Shown in pieces: positions 1 through 5,643 of a DNA stretch of 9,314 nucleotides. This stretch comes from Nanobdellati archaeon (GTDB lineage: Archaea; Nanobdellota; Nanobdellia; UBA10117), in the NCBI GenBank assembly GCA_018304365.1, contig JAGVWH010000016.1:1-9314 (forward strand). The letters are read 5' to 3'. The notes below the pieces were generated by a model. The model did no database searches. It was not told the origin of the DNA and worked only from the letters and a program-made list of their open reading frames with translations. The position numbers and the translations under genes are program-made. The number at the start of each line of letters is the position of its first letter. Within the stretch, counting starts at the first letter, position 1.

Positions 1-55
1 AATTTTTAATTATGATAAAACTAACGATTTCGTGAGCTTCATAGATTTTGATCAT
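1..55 (-). CDS. Possible partial CDS running off the left edge
   Basis: An open minus-strand frame begins at an ATG at 55-53, preceded directly by an in-frame GTG at 58-56, and stays open to the window edge. It would start M-I-K-I-Y-E-A-H-E-I-V and continue with several isoleucines. Only 18 codons are visible, there is no clear Shine-Dalgarno sequence, and the base composition is AT-rich, so an open frame of this length could be chance. In many archaea rpoF is followed by a DUF655 gene, but I do not recognise that family in these residues. No function is assigned. Confidence 0.25.
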   Translation of the reverse strand, partial: MIKIYEAHEIVSFIIIKN

Positions 56-79
56 CACGATAATATCTATAAGAGATAA

Positions 80-418
80 TCAAAGATACTTAGAAATAAC
101 GTCCTGCATTTGTTTAAGGTTTTCTGGACTTACAGCAAGCTTTGAACCCGCAAAAATTGACTTTAATTCTCCAAGGTCTTTTGGTACAATATCGACTATT
201 TGAACAATAAGCGCTCTGCTCATCAAAGGAACGTTTAAAGCTTCGAGCTCTTGAATGAGTTTTTCAACTTTATCGATCTTTAATTTAGTTGCATCTTTGT
301 TGAACTCAAGAATTTTATTCTGTATTTCTGCCCTATCGGTCTTGTTTCCAAGTCCCTGAATTATTTTGGAAACCTCTGCTAATGCTATTGGTTCTTTGTT
401 TATTATATTTGTATCCAT
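80..418 (-). CDS. rpoF: DNA-directed RNA polymerase subunit F (Rpo4/RpoF)
   Basis: This 112-residue protein looks like archaeal RpoF (Rpo4), the homologue of eukaryotic Rpb4. It pairs with Rpo7/RpoE to form the stalk of RNA polymerase, which helps promoter opening and binds nascent RNA. The N-terminus has the family pattern of a short strand followed by an acidic-alanine helix (KEPIALAEVSKI, residues 8-19). The rest is mainly helical, as expected for the HRDC-like C-terminal half. A longer frame could begin at TTG 436, but the six extra residues are not family-like. ATG 418 is preferred, with a weak GAGAT ribosome site about 7 bases upstream. It lies 19 bases after the L21e stop; L21e followed by RpoF is a conserved archaeal order, which supports the call. 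Confidence 0.88.
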   Translation of the reverse strand: MDTNIINKEPIALAEVSKIIQGLGNKTDRAEIQNKILEFNKDATKLKIDKVEKLIQELEALNVPLMSRALIVQIVDIVPKDLGELKSIFAGSKLAVSPENLKQMQDVISKYL

Positions 419-433
419 ATGAATCTCTGTGAG
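418..433 (-). promoter_or_regulatory. Translation-start box upstream of rpoF, shared with aIF6
   Basis: Read on the minus strand this is CTCACAGAGATTCATA, which runs into the rpoF ATG. It matches 15 of 16 bases of the segment at 4330-4315 in front of aIF6. The GAGAT core is a weaker Shine-Dalgarno sequence than the GAGGT of the aIF6 copy. It fills most of the 19-base gap between L21e and rpoF. Confidence 0.45.
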
Positions 434-437
434 CAAA

Positions 438-734
438 TTATGTTGCTGCGCGTCTTAAGTGCACTGGTGCGGAAATCAAGTGTTTTGTCTTTCCGCCGTC
501 TTTGATTGTAACCATTACTGAATAGCCCCTCTTTTCAGTTACTACTCCCGTTCTGCCTTTGTATCGTGGATGAGGCATAGCATTGTGAATAGCTGGTTCT
601 TGTTTTATTATTACTTTATCGCCTATTTCAAATACTTGCATTAATCTTGTTGTTGATACTTTACCTTTATCTCTTGGGTGTTTTGCTAATCGGTCTCTTG
701 TTTTCTTTCTAAAACCGCCAGTGCGTTGTACCAT
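438..734 (-). CDS. rpl21e: 50S ribosomal protein L21e
   Basis: This 98-residue basic protein is L21e, a large-subunit protein shared by archaea and eukaryotes with an SH3-like barrel. The N-terminal basic arm (GGFRKKTR, residues 6-13), the G-D-K-V strand (residues 38-41) and the signature MPHPRYKGRTG (residues 53-63) are all present, and the length is normal for the family. The ATG at 734 has no good Shine-Dalgarno sequence. A TATA-like element lies about 26 bases upstream, so it may also be transcribed separately as a leaderless message. It sits 32 bases after SRP54 and 19 bases before rpoF, the usual neighbours. Confidence 0.96.
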   Translation of the reverse strand: MVQRTGGFRKKTRDRLAKHPRDKGKVSTTRLMQVFEIGDKVIIKQEPAIHNAMPHPRYKGRTGVVTEKRGYSVMVTIKDGGKTKHLISAPVHLRRAAT

Positions 735-752
735 ATGAAAACCGCTATTTTT

Positions 753-766
753 GTGTTTAAAAGGTT
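753..766 (-). promoter_or_regulatory. Possible internal promoter (BRE/TATA) for L21e-rpoF
   Basis: On the minus strand this reads AACCTTTTAAACAC. It resembles a BRE plus TATA box centred about 26 bases before the L21e ATG, the spacing expected for a leaderless archaeal transcript. The same AACC-TTT-AAA arrangement precedes S19e. It begins directly after the SRP54 stop codon. In DNA this AT-rich chance matches occur, so the call is tentative. Confidence 0.4.
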
Positions 767-2119
767 TTAGAAACCAGGCATACCCTTTAAGCCTCTCATA
801 TTCATTAGCTTTTCCAACTTCTTTAGCTGCTTTGGATTGCCCATCTGTTTCATAACCTTTTTCATTTGATTATATTGCTTAATCAGATCCCGAACATCTT
901 GCTCTGATTTGCCAGAACCTTTCGCAATTCTAGAAATTCTCGAAGTTTTAATTATATCAGGATTGTCGCGCTCTTTAATTGTGCACGAATCTATTATGTA
1001 TTTCCAATTTTTCATTTTATCTTCTTGCATTTCCAATAGTTCTTTTGGAATAGCATTGGCCATTCCAGGTATCATTCCTACAACTTGCGACAACGGTCCA
1101 AGCTTCTTGACAGATTCCATTTGCTTATAAACATCAGTTAAGGTAAATTCAGCTTTCAAAAATTTCTTGCCAAGCTCTTCAGCTGTTTCTTTATCCATAA
1201 CTTCTTCGGCTTTCTTCAAAAGTGTTTCGAGATCACCCATTCCGAGCAGTCTAGAGACAAAATTCTTTGGTTTGTATTCTTCGAAATCTTCTATATGTTC
1301 GCCAACCCCAATAAATTTTACTTTTGCACCTGTTGCAGAACACGCCGAAAGTGCGCCTCCGCCTTTTGCAGTGCCGTCTAATTTTGTTAATATAACTCCA
1401 GAAATGCCAACAGCGTCTTTAAATGTATCAGCTTGCTTGAATGCGGTTTGTCCAATATCTCCGGACAAAACCAATAAACTTTCATCTGGTCTGAATGCTT
1501 CTTTTATAGCTTTTATTTCTTTTATTAATTCACTATTTAGTGCATCTCTTCCGGCGGTATCAAGAATTACAACATTAAAATTATCAAAATCAGGTTCAAA
1601 TTTCTTGATTATTTTAATCGGATCTTTTTCTCCTTTTATTCCGTAAAATGGAACATTAATTTTTTCTGCAAGCTGCTGTAATTGTTCAAATGCAGCAGGT
1701 CTCCAAGTATCGGTTTGTACAAGAGCAACTTTCAATCCTTTTTTCTTATAGTATTTTGCAAGCTTGCTGGCGGTTGTTGTTTTTCCACTTCCAAATAAAC
1801 CTTGCAAAACAATTTTTGTCGGCTTTTTTTCTATTTCTAATTTTCCAGCTTCAGCTCCTAAGAATTTTACTAATTCGTCATAAACAATATTTACAGTATG
1901 TTCTCTGGCTGTAAGAAGTTTGGAAGATTTTTCTGCCAATGCTCTTCGTTTAATAGTCTCAGTAAGTTTATTAGTTAAATCTATATTTACATCAGCGGCT
2001 ATAAGCGATTTTTTAATATCGGCTGTAATTTGATCTATCAGTTTAGCATCTATGTGCGTCGCTTTAAACAAGCGCTGTAAACTTCCTCTTAGCTTATCTC
2101 CAAGTTTTTCAAGAGCCAT
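767..2119 (-). CDS. srp54: Signal recognition particle GTPase SRP54
   Basis: SRP54 binds 7S/SRP RNA and signal sequences as they leave the ribosome, then docks on FtsY at the membrane. The 450-residue length is typical. An N-domain helix bundle (about 1-95) is followed by the G domain. Its visible motifs are the P-loop GLFGSGKTT (107-115), DTWRPAA (137-143), DTAGR (187-191) and TKLDGTAKGG (245-254). The M domain follows, with the RNA-binding SRISRIAKGSG (393-403) and a methionine-rich tail (MKKVMKQM and MNMRGLKGM) that lines the signal-sequence groove. The gene starts 10 bases after the FtsY stop, so the two receptor-cycle GTPases are probably co-transcribed. There is no obvious Shine-Dalgarno sequence in the AT-rich gap. 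No key residue is missing. Confidence 0.98.
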   Translation of the reverse strand: MALEKLGDKLRGSLQRLFKATHIDAKLIDQITADIKKSLIAADVNIDLTNKLTETIKRRALAEKSSKLLTAREHTVNIVYDELVKFLGAEAGKLEIEKKPTKIVLQGLFGSGKTTTASKLAKYYKKKGLKVALVQTDTWRPAAFEQLQQLAEKINVPFYGIKGEKDPIKIIKKFEPDFDNFNVVILDTAGRDALNSELIKEIKAIKEAFRPDESLLVLSGDIGQTAFKQADTFKDAVGISGVILTKLDGTAKGGGALSACSATGAKVKFIGVGEHIEDFEEYKPKNFVSRLLGMGDLETLLKKAEEVMDKETAEELGKKFLKAEFTLTDVYKQMESVKKLGPLSQVVGMIPGMANAIPKELLEMQEDKMKNWKYIIDSCTIKERDNPDIIKTSRISRIAKGSGKSEQDVRDLIKQYNQMKKVMKQMGNPKQLKKLEKLMNMRGLKGMPGF

Positions 2120-2129
2120 ATTATTATTA

Positions 2130-3152
2130 TTAGATTATATTATTGATAAACTTTTGCGGTTGAAACTGCTGTAATTTTTCATATTCCTGTCCTGTGCCGA
2201 CATACATAATTGGCTTGCCAGTTTCGTGAACTAATGAAATAAAAGTTCCACCTTTATCATCAACATCTGATTTAGTGAGAATCATTCCATCTATTCCTAT
2301 TGAAGTATTATAATTTTTTCCTTGTTCCCAGGCATCATTTCCAGCTATGCTCTCGCATACATAAATTGTCAGATTAGGATTTACAACTTTTTTTATTTTC
2401 TTTAATTCATCCATTAAATTTTTATCAGAATGCTGTCTGCCAGCAGTATCAATTAGAACCGCATCTAATTGCCGAGCTTCAGCGTGTTTAACTGCATCAA
2501 ATGCCACCGCCGCGGCATCAGAACCATAAGTGTGTTTTATTACTTTTATTCCTAATTTATCGCCGTGTTCCTGCAATTGTTCTTGTGCAGCTGCTCTAAA
2601 TGTATCGCCTGCAGCAAAAATACATTTTAAGCCCTTATTTTTTAAGAGGTGCCCAACTTTGGCTAGAGTTGTAGTTTTACCGTGGCCATTTGTTCCGACA
2701 AACATTATTACAACTGGTTTTTTTCTCGCGTTTTCAATGAAGGTATCAATCGCAATTGGTGTCGGAAGTTCTAATATTTCTAAAATAAGCGTGCGAAGTT
2801 CTTTTTTGATTATACCGGATAATTCAGAACGTTTGACACTTTTTCCAACTAATTGTTTATTCAATCTAATTTTTATCTTTTCAATTATATCGTAAGCGAC
2901 ATTATTTTGTATCAATTCAATTTCCAGATCTTGAAATATTTTCTCAAAATAATCTTCTGATATTTTTGTTTCTGTAACAGCTTTCGTAATACTCTCGAGA
3001 AAACTTGTTTTCGCATCAAGTTTTTGTACTTCAACAGGTTTTGAAGGTTCAGATTTCTCTACAAGAGTGCTGTTTTCGGTTGGCCTTAATTTTTCAGGTT
3101 TTAGTGCTTTATCTGTAAAATCCTGGAAAGCCTTCTTCAGGAATTTAAACAT
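2130..3152 (-). CDS. ftsY: Signal recognition particle receptor FtsY
   Basis: FtsY is the membrane-associated SRP receptor; its GTPase domain forms a twin with SRP54 to hand ribosomes to the Sec translocon. The 340-residue protein has a short charged N-terminal linker (1-50), an N domain (about 50-140) and a G domain. The G-domain motifs are GTNGHGKTTT (153-162), GDTFRAAA (182-189), DTAGR (235-239), AGNDAWEQ (270-277) and TKSDVDDKGG (293-302). The linker is not a transmembrane segment. The SRP54/FtsY distinction is clear because there is no methionine-rich M domain. The ATG is one base beyond the prefoldin stop, indicating translational coupling, and SRP54 follows after 10 bases. Confidence 0.97.
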   Translation of the reverse strand: MFKFLKKAFQDFTDKALKPEKLRPTENSTLVEKSEPSKPVEVQKLDAKTSFLESITKAVTETKISEDYFEKIFQDLEIELIQNNVAYDIIEKIKIRLNKQLVGKSVKRSELSGIIKKELRTLILEILELPTPIAIDTFIENARKKPVVIMFVGTNGHGKTTTLAKVGHLLKNKGLKCIFAAGDTFRAAAQEQLQEHGDKLGIKVIKHTYGSDAAAVAFDAVKHAEARQLDAVLIDTAGRQHSDKNLMDELKKIKKVVNPNLTIYVCESIAGNDAWEQGKNYNTSIGIDGMILTKSDVDDKGGTFISLVHETGKPIMYVGTGQEYEKLQQFQPQKFINNII

Positions 3153-3153
3153 C

Positions 3154-3582
3154 TTAATGCTCGTGCTCTGTATTCATTAAATGCTGCAATTCGTGCTGAG
3201 TTTCTTGAGCTTTTGAGGCAAGAGTTTCGATATTCTTGCTTAATTGACTAAGAGCTTTTTCCATTTCTCCAATTTGTTTATCAATTATACCTTTAGCTTC
3301 CAGAATTGTTTTTTTTACAATTACGCCAGCTCCAACATTGACAAAAACATCTTTGGAATTTTTCAATTCAGCATCAACATAAATTCCAGCTCCTACTGGA
3401 GCTTTTAATTTGACATTAGATTTACTTTCTTTTAGAGCGTCAAGGTGATTTTTTAATAATAACAAATCTTGATTTCTGTTTGATATTTCTCCTATATCAT
3501 TTTCTATCTGCCTCATTTGATTTTCTATCATTTGAAGTAGAATGTATTTTTGTTGCACTTCCTGCTGTTCTTTTTCAACCAT
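3154..3582 (-). CDS. pfdA: Prefoldin alpha subunit
   Basis: Prefoldin (GimC) is an ATP-independent jellyfish-shaped hexamer of two alpha and four beta subunits. It captures unfolded proteins and passes them to the group II chaperonin. This 142-residue protein has the expected plan: an N-terminal coiled coil (about 1-55), a central beta-hairpin region with the typical alternating sequence (KAPVGAGIYVDAEL, about 60-73; VNVGAGVIVKKT, about 81-92), and a C-terminal coiled coil (about 95-137). The central double hairpin marks the alpha class. An AGGA-like ribosome site lies shortly before the ATG. The position between aIF6 and FtsY is the conserved archaeal one, except that LX/L18Ae, which often sits between aIF6 and PfdA, is absent. 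Confidence 0.92.
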   Translation of the reverse strand: MVEKEQQEVQQKYILLQMIENQMRQIENDIGEISNRNQDLLLLKNHLDALKESKSNVKLKAPVGAGIYVDAELKNSKDVFVNVGAGVIVKKTILEAKGIIDKQIGEMEKALSQLSKNIETLASKAQETQHELQHLMNTEHEH

Positions 3583-3631
3583 ATTAAAATCCTAAATTAC
3601 ATCCTTAAAAGTCTTTGCTCATTCGTATTAC

Positions 3632-4312
3632 TTAATTCAAGAAACCAAGAGATTCATCGACTCTCGTGACTTCGAAACCAGAGCTATTAGCACCCATAAC
3701 AAAGCCAAAACTATTAGCTATAATGCCGGAACTTATAAATGGGTTTCCCATATTAACAGTGCCCAAACCTATTTCAAAGTTGAATAATTTTTCAATCTCG
3801 TAGACAATATGTTCAGGAAGATTTGGCTCAAAAATTCCACCTTTATTAGTAATTTTTCCAACTGAGCCAGGTATAGATAAATCTATTCGCTCAAATTTTA
3901 CATCCGGAAAACATTTGCTGATTTTTTCAACTTCATTATTACTATATACATTGCTAATAATACCTTTTTTGTCATTTAGAATTATATTGTTGCCGAAGGC
4001 TGTATGATTTGTTTCAAGAACAGCAACTTTTACGCCTAGTTTTCCAAGCTCTTTTTTTAATCTTTTTAATTCTGATTCGTAGATAATATTCGGAATAAGT
4101 ATTGTGTTAGAATTTCCGATTGCAAATAAACCTATTAAATCTGTACCATAAAGACTTAACTGAAAAACAGGAACTTTGAGCGCTTCTTCTATTTCTTTGA
4201 CATCTTTTTCTCTTACACTTCTTCCAAGCAGACAGAATTTATCTGTAGCTAAACCATAGAGACCTACGTTTGGATCGCCCTGAAAATTCGCTATTGCTGT
4301 ATGTTTTTCCAT
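3632..4312 (-). CDS. eif6: Translation initiation factor 6 (aIF6)
   Basis: aIF6 is the archaeal counterpart of eIF6, an anti-association factor that binds the 50S subunit near L14 and L24e and blocks 30S joining. The 226-residue length is usual for the family, and the five-fold pseudo-symmetric pentein repeats can be traced. They appear as recurring short motifs such as GDPNVGLYGLAT (16-27), GTDLIGLFAIGN (56-67), TAFGNNIILNDKKG (103-116) and the C-terminal NPFISSGIIANSFGFVMG. The ATG at 4312 has a good Shine-Dalgarno sequence, GAGG at 4324-4321, eight bases upstream. Normally aIF6 follows L31e closely. Here a 228-base spacer with three hairpins precedes it, so its expression may be controlled separately by RNA structure. 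Confidence 0.96.
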   Translation of the reverse strand: MEKHTAIANFQGDPNVGLYGLATDKFCLLGRSVREKDVKEIEEALKVPVFQLSLYGTDLIGLFAIGNSNTILIPNIIYESELKRLKKELGKLGVKVAVLETNHTAFGNNIILNDKKGIISNVYSNNEVEKISKCFPDVKFERIDLSIPGSVGKITNKGGIFEPNLPEHIVYEIEKLFNFEIGLGTVNMGNPFISSGIIANSFGFVMGANSSGFEVTRVDESLGFLN

Positions 4313-4314
4313 TT

Positions 4315-4330
4315 TATGAACCTCTGTGAG
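4315..4330 (-). promoter_or_regulatory. aIF6 ribosome binding region, shared box with rpoF
   Basis: On the minus strand this reads CTCACAGAGGTTCATA, followed by AA and the ATG. GAGGT complements the archaeal 16S 3' end and sits at a normal distance from the start. Fifteen of 16 bases match the segment before rpoF, suggesting a duplicated or conserved initiation element. Confidence 0.6.
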
Positions 4331-4336
4331 TAAAAT

Positions 4337-4364
4337 GACCAGCTAACCGAAGTTAAGCGCTGCC
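4337..4364 (-). repeat. Hairpin repeat copy 1 in the aIF6 leader
   Basis: On the minus strand the RNA folds as CAGC, a GCU bulge, UAAC, a UUCG tetraloop, GUUA, GCUG, then a GU bulge before further pairing. The flanking AUG and CAU (out to 4367 and 4335) can extend the outer stem by three pairs. The C(UUCG)G loop is an exceptionally stable tetraloop on this strand only, arguing that the minus-strand RNA is the functional form. The 28 bases are identical to copy 2, 49 bases away. Confidence 0.8.
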
Positions 4365-4385
4365 CATATGAGTTAAACGAATATG

Positions 4386-4413
4386 GACCAGCTAACCGAA
4401 GTTAAGCGCTGCC
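4386..4413 (-). repeat. Hairpin repeat copy 2 in the aIF6 leader
   Basis: This copy is identical to copy 1 over 28 bases, with the same CAGC/GCUG outer stem, GCU bulge, UAAC/GUUA inner stem and UUCG loop. Flanking AUGG and CCAU (out to 4415 and 4383) pair to give a longer basal stem with a GU bulge. The two spacers (21 bases at 4365-4385, 23 bases at 4414-4436) differ in sequence, so the copies are not simple tandem duplications of a whole unit. Confidence 0.8.
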
Positions 4414-4436
4414 ATCTCAATTACTTCTCCAATGAT

Positions 4437-4470
4437 GACCAGCCAAAACCGCTAGGTTTTAGGCGCTGCC
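4437..4470 (-). repeat. Hairpin repeat copy 3, compensatory variant
   Basis: This copy keeps the outer CAGC/GCUG stem and a three-base bulge (here GCC) but has a different and longer inner stem, UAAAACC pairing with GGUUUUG around a UAGC loop. Sequence change with pairing retained is direct evidence for selection on RNA structure. Flanking AUG (4472-4470) and CAU (4437-4435) again close the base, with a single unpaired G opposite GU. It is the copy nearest L31e and would be transcribed first. Confidence 0.78.
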
Positions 4471-4500
4471 ATTGTTATTTTATATTTATTCTCTTCTATT

Positions 4501-4520
4501 AAGTTTAAAACTATATATTA
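4501..4520 (-). promoter_or_regulatory. Possible promoter for the hairpin leader and aIF6
   Basis: On the minus strand this reads TAATATATAGTTTTAAACTT. A TATA-like TTTTAAAC centred near 4507 would place transcription start around 4480, just upstream of hairpin copy 3, so that all three hairpins would be in the transcript. A second TATA-like stretch (TAAATATAAAA, about 4480-4490) would start transcription inside copy 3. The region is AT-rich, so chance matches are likely. Confidence 0.35.
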
Positions 4521-4540
4521 GAGACTATAAAATTTATTGC

Positions 4541-4996
4541 TTATTTTTGGGATGCAATTTCTTCCTTTTTGCTAAGTGTTTTATTCTTCTCACTTTCTTC
4601 AAGAGCCTTCTTTTCCTCAGATTTTTTCTTTTTATGCTCTTCGGCTTTCTTTTCTTTTTCATCTTTCGCGAGTTTCAAAAATGATTTCTTATTTTTCTTT
4701 TCTTCCATTTTCTTTGTTTCTTCTGTAGCTCTCTTTGCCCGCGCAGAAACTTCAGTGAGCGCGGCATTAGCTGTTTTTTTATCGAAAGAAACTTTTAACA
4801 TAATTTTTGACGGAGGATTTCTTCCGCCGTGCTGCCATACTTTCTCGTTTATCCAATGATCGAGTTTTATTTCGTTTGATTTTGTGTGCTTTTCTAAATA
4901 TGCTCTTATATCATTCATAGCTCTCTTCGCCCTTCGCCATTTAGGAACTTTAAGAAAGCCCTTTCGCAATTGTATAGTATAAGTCCGTTCTGTCAT
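4541..4996 (-). CDS. rpl31e: 50S ribosomal protein L31e with long charged C-terminal tail
   Basis: L31e sits near the polypeptide exit tunnel, where it contacts nascent-chain factors. Residues 1 to about 88 match the family: the N-terminal RTYTIQLRKGF (4-14), basic helices with KRAMNDIRAYLEKH (24-37), the N-x-x-x-W-x-x-G-R-x-P-P region (about 50-62) and a closing strand (about 63-80). Typical archaeal L31e ends around residue 85-95. This one continues for about 60 residues composed almost only of K, E, S, A and N, probably a helical or disordered extension. Its ATG overlaps the L39e TGA by four bases (ATGA), so translation is coupled. The tail is unusual and would project near the tunnel exit. 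The frame is intact and ends in TAA. Confidence 0.93.
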   Translation of the reverse strand: MTERTYTIQLRKGFLKVPKWRRAKRAMNDIRAYLEKHTKSNEIKLDHWINEKVWQHGGRNPPSKIMLKVSFDKKTANAALTEVSARAKRATEETKKMEEKKNKKSFLKLAKDEKEKKAEEHKKKKSEEKKALEESEKNKTLSKKEEIASQK

Positions 4997-5172
4997 GGTT
5001 TTATTTTTGTTTTATTTCTCCTCCAGTGTCGTTTTACATCTGTTAATCTTGATGGATGAGCTTTCTTTCCTTTGCCCAACGCTTTTTGAATTATCCAAAA
5101 AGGAGCCCATTTAGTTTGCTTACCTTTTTTGATTAAAGTTCTTTTAACTCCAGATCTTTTTAGTCTGCTCAT
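4993..5172 (-). CDS. rpl39e: 50S ribosomal protein L39e
   Basis: This very small basic protein (59 residues) lines the lower part of the exit tunnel in archaea and eukaryotes, where bacteria have an extension of uL23. Translation from the ATG at 5172 gives MSRLKRSGVKRT at the start. It has a W-A-P-F-W-I core (22-27), where family members usually show P-x-W-V/I, and the signature basic region HPSRLTDVKRHWRRNKTKIK (39-58), close to the usual R-R-x-W-R-R-x-K-L-K. It is a few residues longer than the usual 50-51. Both ends overlap its neighbours as ATGA: the S19e TGA covers its start and its own TGA covers the L31e start. The S19e-L39e-L31e order is classic for archaea. Confidence 0.93.
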   Translation of the reverse strand: MSRLKRSGVKRTLIKKGKQTKWAPFWIIQKALGKGKKAHPSRLTDVKRHWRRNKTKIKP

Positions 5173-5588
5173 TTTTCAACTCGTTTGGCAGCTTTGGAAA
5201 GTAATGAAGTGCCTGCAGCAGTAATTGTTCTTCCTTTATGTACTCCTATTTTCTGTTGCTGTACTAATCCAGAAGTTTCCAATTGCTGTAAAATTTTTCT
5301 AATTATATTGCCGGAAGCTCTTGTGAATTTGCTAGGTTTTACGCCTCTATTTTTTCCGCTTCCATATTTTGAACGTAATTTTGATACGCCAACAGGACCA
5401 TCTTTGTAAACTGTTCTTAAAACAGATGCGGCTCTTAAATGCCACCAATCTTGATTCTGCGGAGGTCTTTCTTTGTTAGTTCCTGTTTTGACAAAAATAG
5501 ACCAATTAGGAGCTTCGAATTTGCCTTTCAACTCCTCGGAAGTTTCCTTTACTAACTTCTGTGGAGATACTTCGAATATGTGTACCAT
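5169..5588 (-). CDS. rps19e: 30S ribosomal protein S19e
   Basis: S19e is a small-subunit protein of the head, needed in eukaryotes for 18S rRNA 3' processing and conserved in archaea. The 139-residue product shows family motifs in order: APNWSIFVKTG (26-36), KERPPQNQDWWHLRAAS (39-55), KYGSGKNRGVKPSKF (74-88), the winged-helix segment IIRKILQQLETSGLV (95-109) and KGRTITAAG (118-126). The ATG at 5588 lies about 29 bases from the centre of a TATA-like box, with no Shine-Dalgarno sequence, so a leaderless message is likely. It is the first gene of the ribosomal cluster. PDCD5, which often follows S19e in archaea, is absent because L39e begins within the S19e stop. Confidence 0.96.
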   Translation of the reverse strand: MVHIFEVSPQKLVKETSEELKGKFEAPNWSIFVKTGTNKERPPQNQDWWHLRAASVLRTVYKDGPVGVSKLRSKYGSGKNRGVKPSKFTRASGNIIRKILQQLETSGLVQQQKIGVHKGRTITAAGTSLLSKAAKRVEK

Positions 5589-5612
5589 TGTAGAATTAGA
5601 GCTTATTTAGTC

Positions 5613-5626
5613 GTTTTTAAAGGTTG
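5613..5626 (-). promoter_or_regulatory. Promoter (BRE/TATA) for the S19e cluster
   Basis: On the minus strand this reads GCAACCTTTAAAAAC. A TATA-like TTTAAAAA with an upstream purine/CC element lies about 29 bases before the S19e ATG, consistent with transcription starting at or next to the start codon. It is in the 55-base gap after the membrane-protein gene pair and probably separates the two transcription units. Confidence 0.6.
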
Positions 5627-5643
5627 CTAATTGAATTATTATA

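Larger units (their letters stand above)
4313..4540 (-). other. 228-base L31e-aIF6 spacer with hairpin array
   Basis: This is the longest gap inside the ribosomal cluster. In minus-strand order it holds an AT-rich stretch directly after the L31e stop (4540-4473) with TATA-like sequences, hairpin copies 3, 2 and 1 at a spacing of 49-51 bases, then the aIF6 ribosome site. No tRNA, C/D-box or protein-coding gene longer than seven codons was found. It could be a structured 5' leader that controls aIF6, an independent small RNA, or a binding-site array for a ribosomal protein. The sequence alone does not decide between these. Confidence 0.65.

Noticed and set aside
434..436. TTG start for rpoF
   Set aside because: The six added residues lie in the initiation box and do not resemble the family; the ATG at 418 fits the expected N-terminus.
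1167..1646. 159-codon plus-strand open frame opposite SRP54
   Set aside because: It is the antisense shadow of a clearly conserved GTPase and is serine/phenylalanine-rich as expected for such shadows.
4353..4364. Integron attC-like site (GCTTAAC core)
   Set aside because: GCTTAAC fits one attC core, but the partner core GTTAGCT does not, the hairpin is far too short, and there is no integrase or cassette.
4337..4470. CRISPR array (28-base repeats with 21-23 base spacers)
   Set aside because: Only three units, the spacers are too short, the third repeat differs in length with compensatory pairing, and no cas gene is nearby.
4431..4472. C/D-box sRNA (plus-strand AATGATGA resembles a C box)
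   Set aside because: No D box (CTGA) at a proper distance, no internal C'/D' pair, and the hairpins lack the G-A pairs of a kink-turn.
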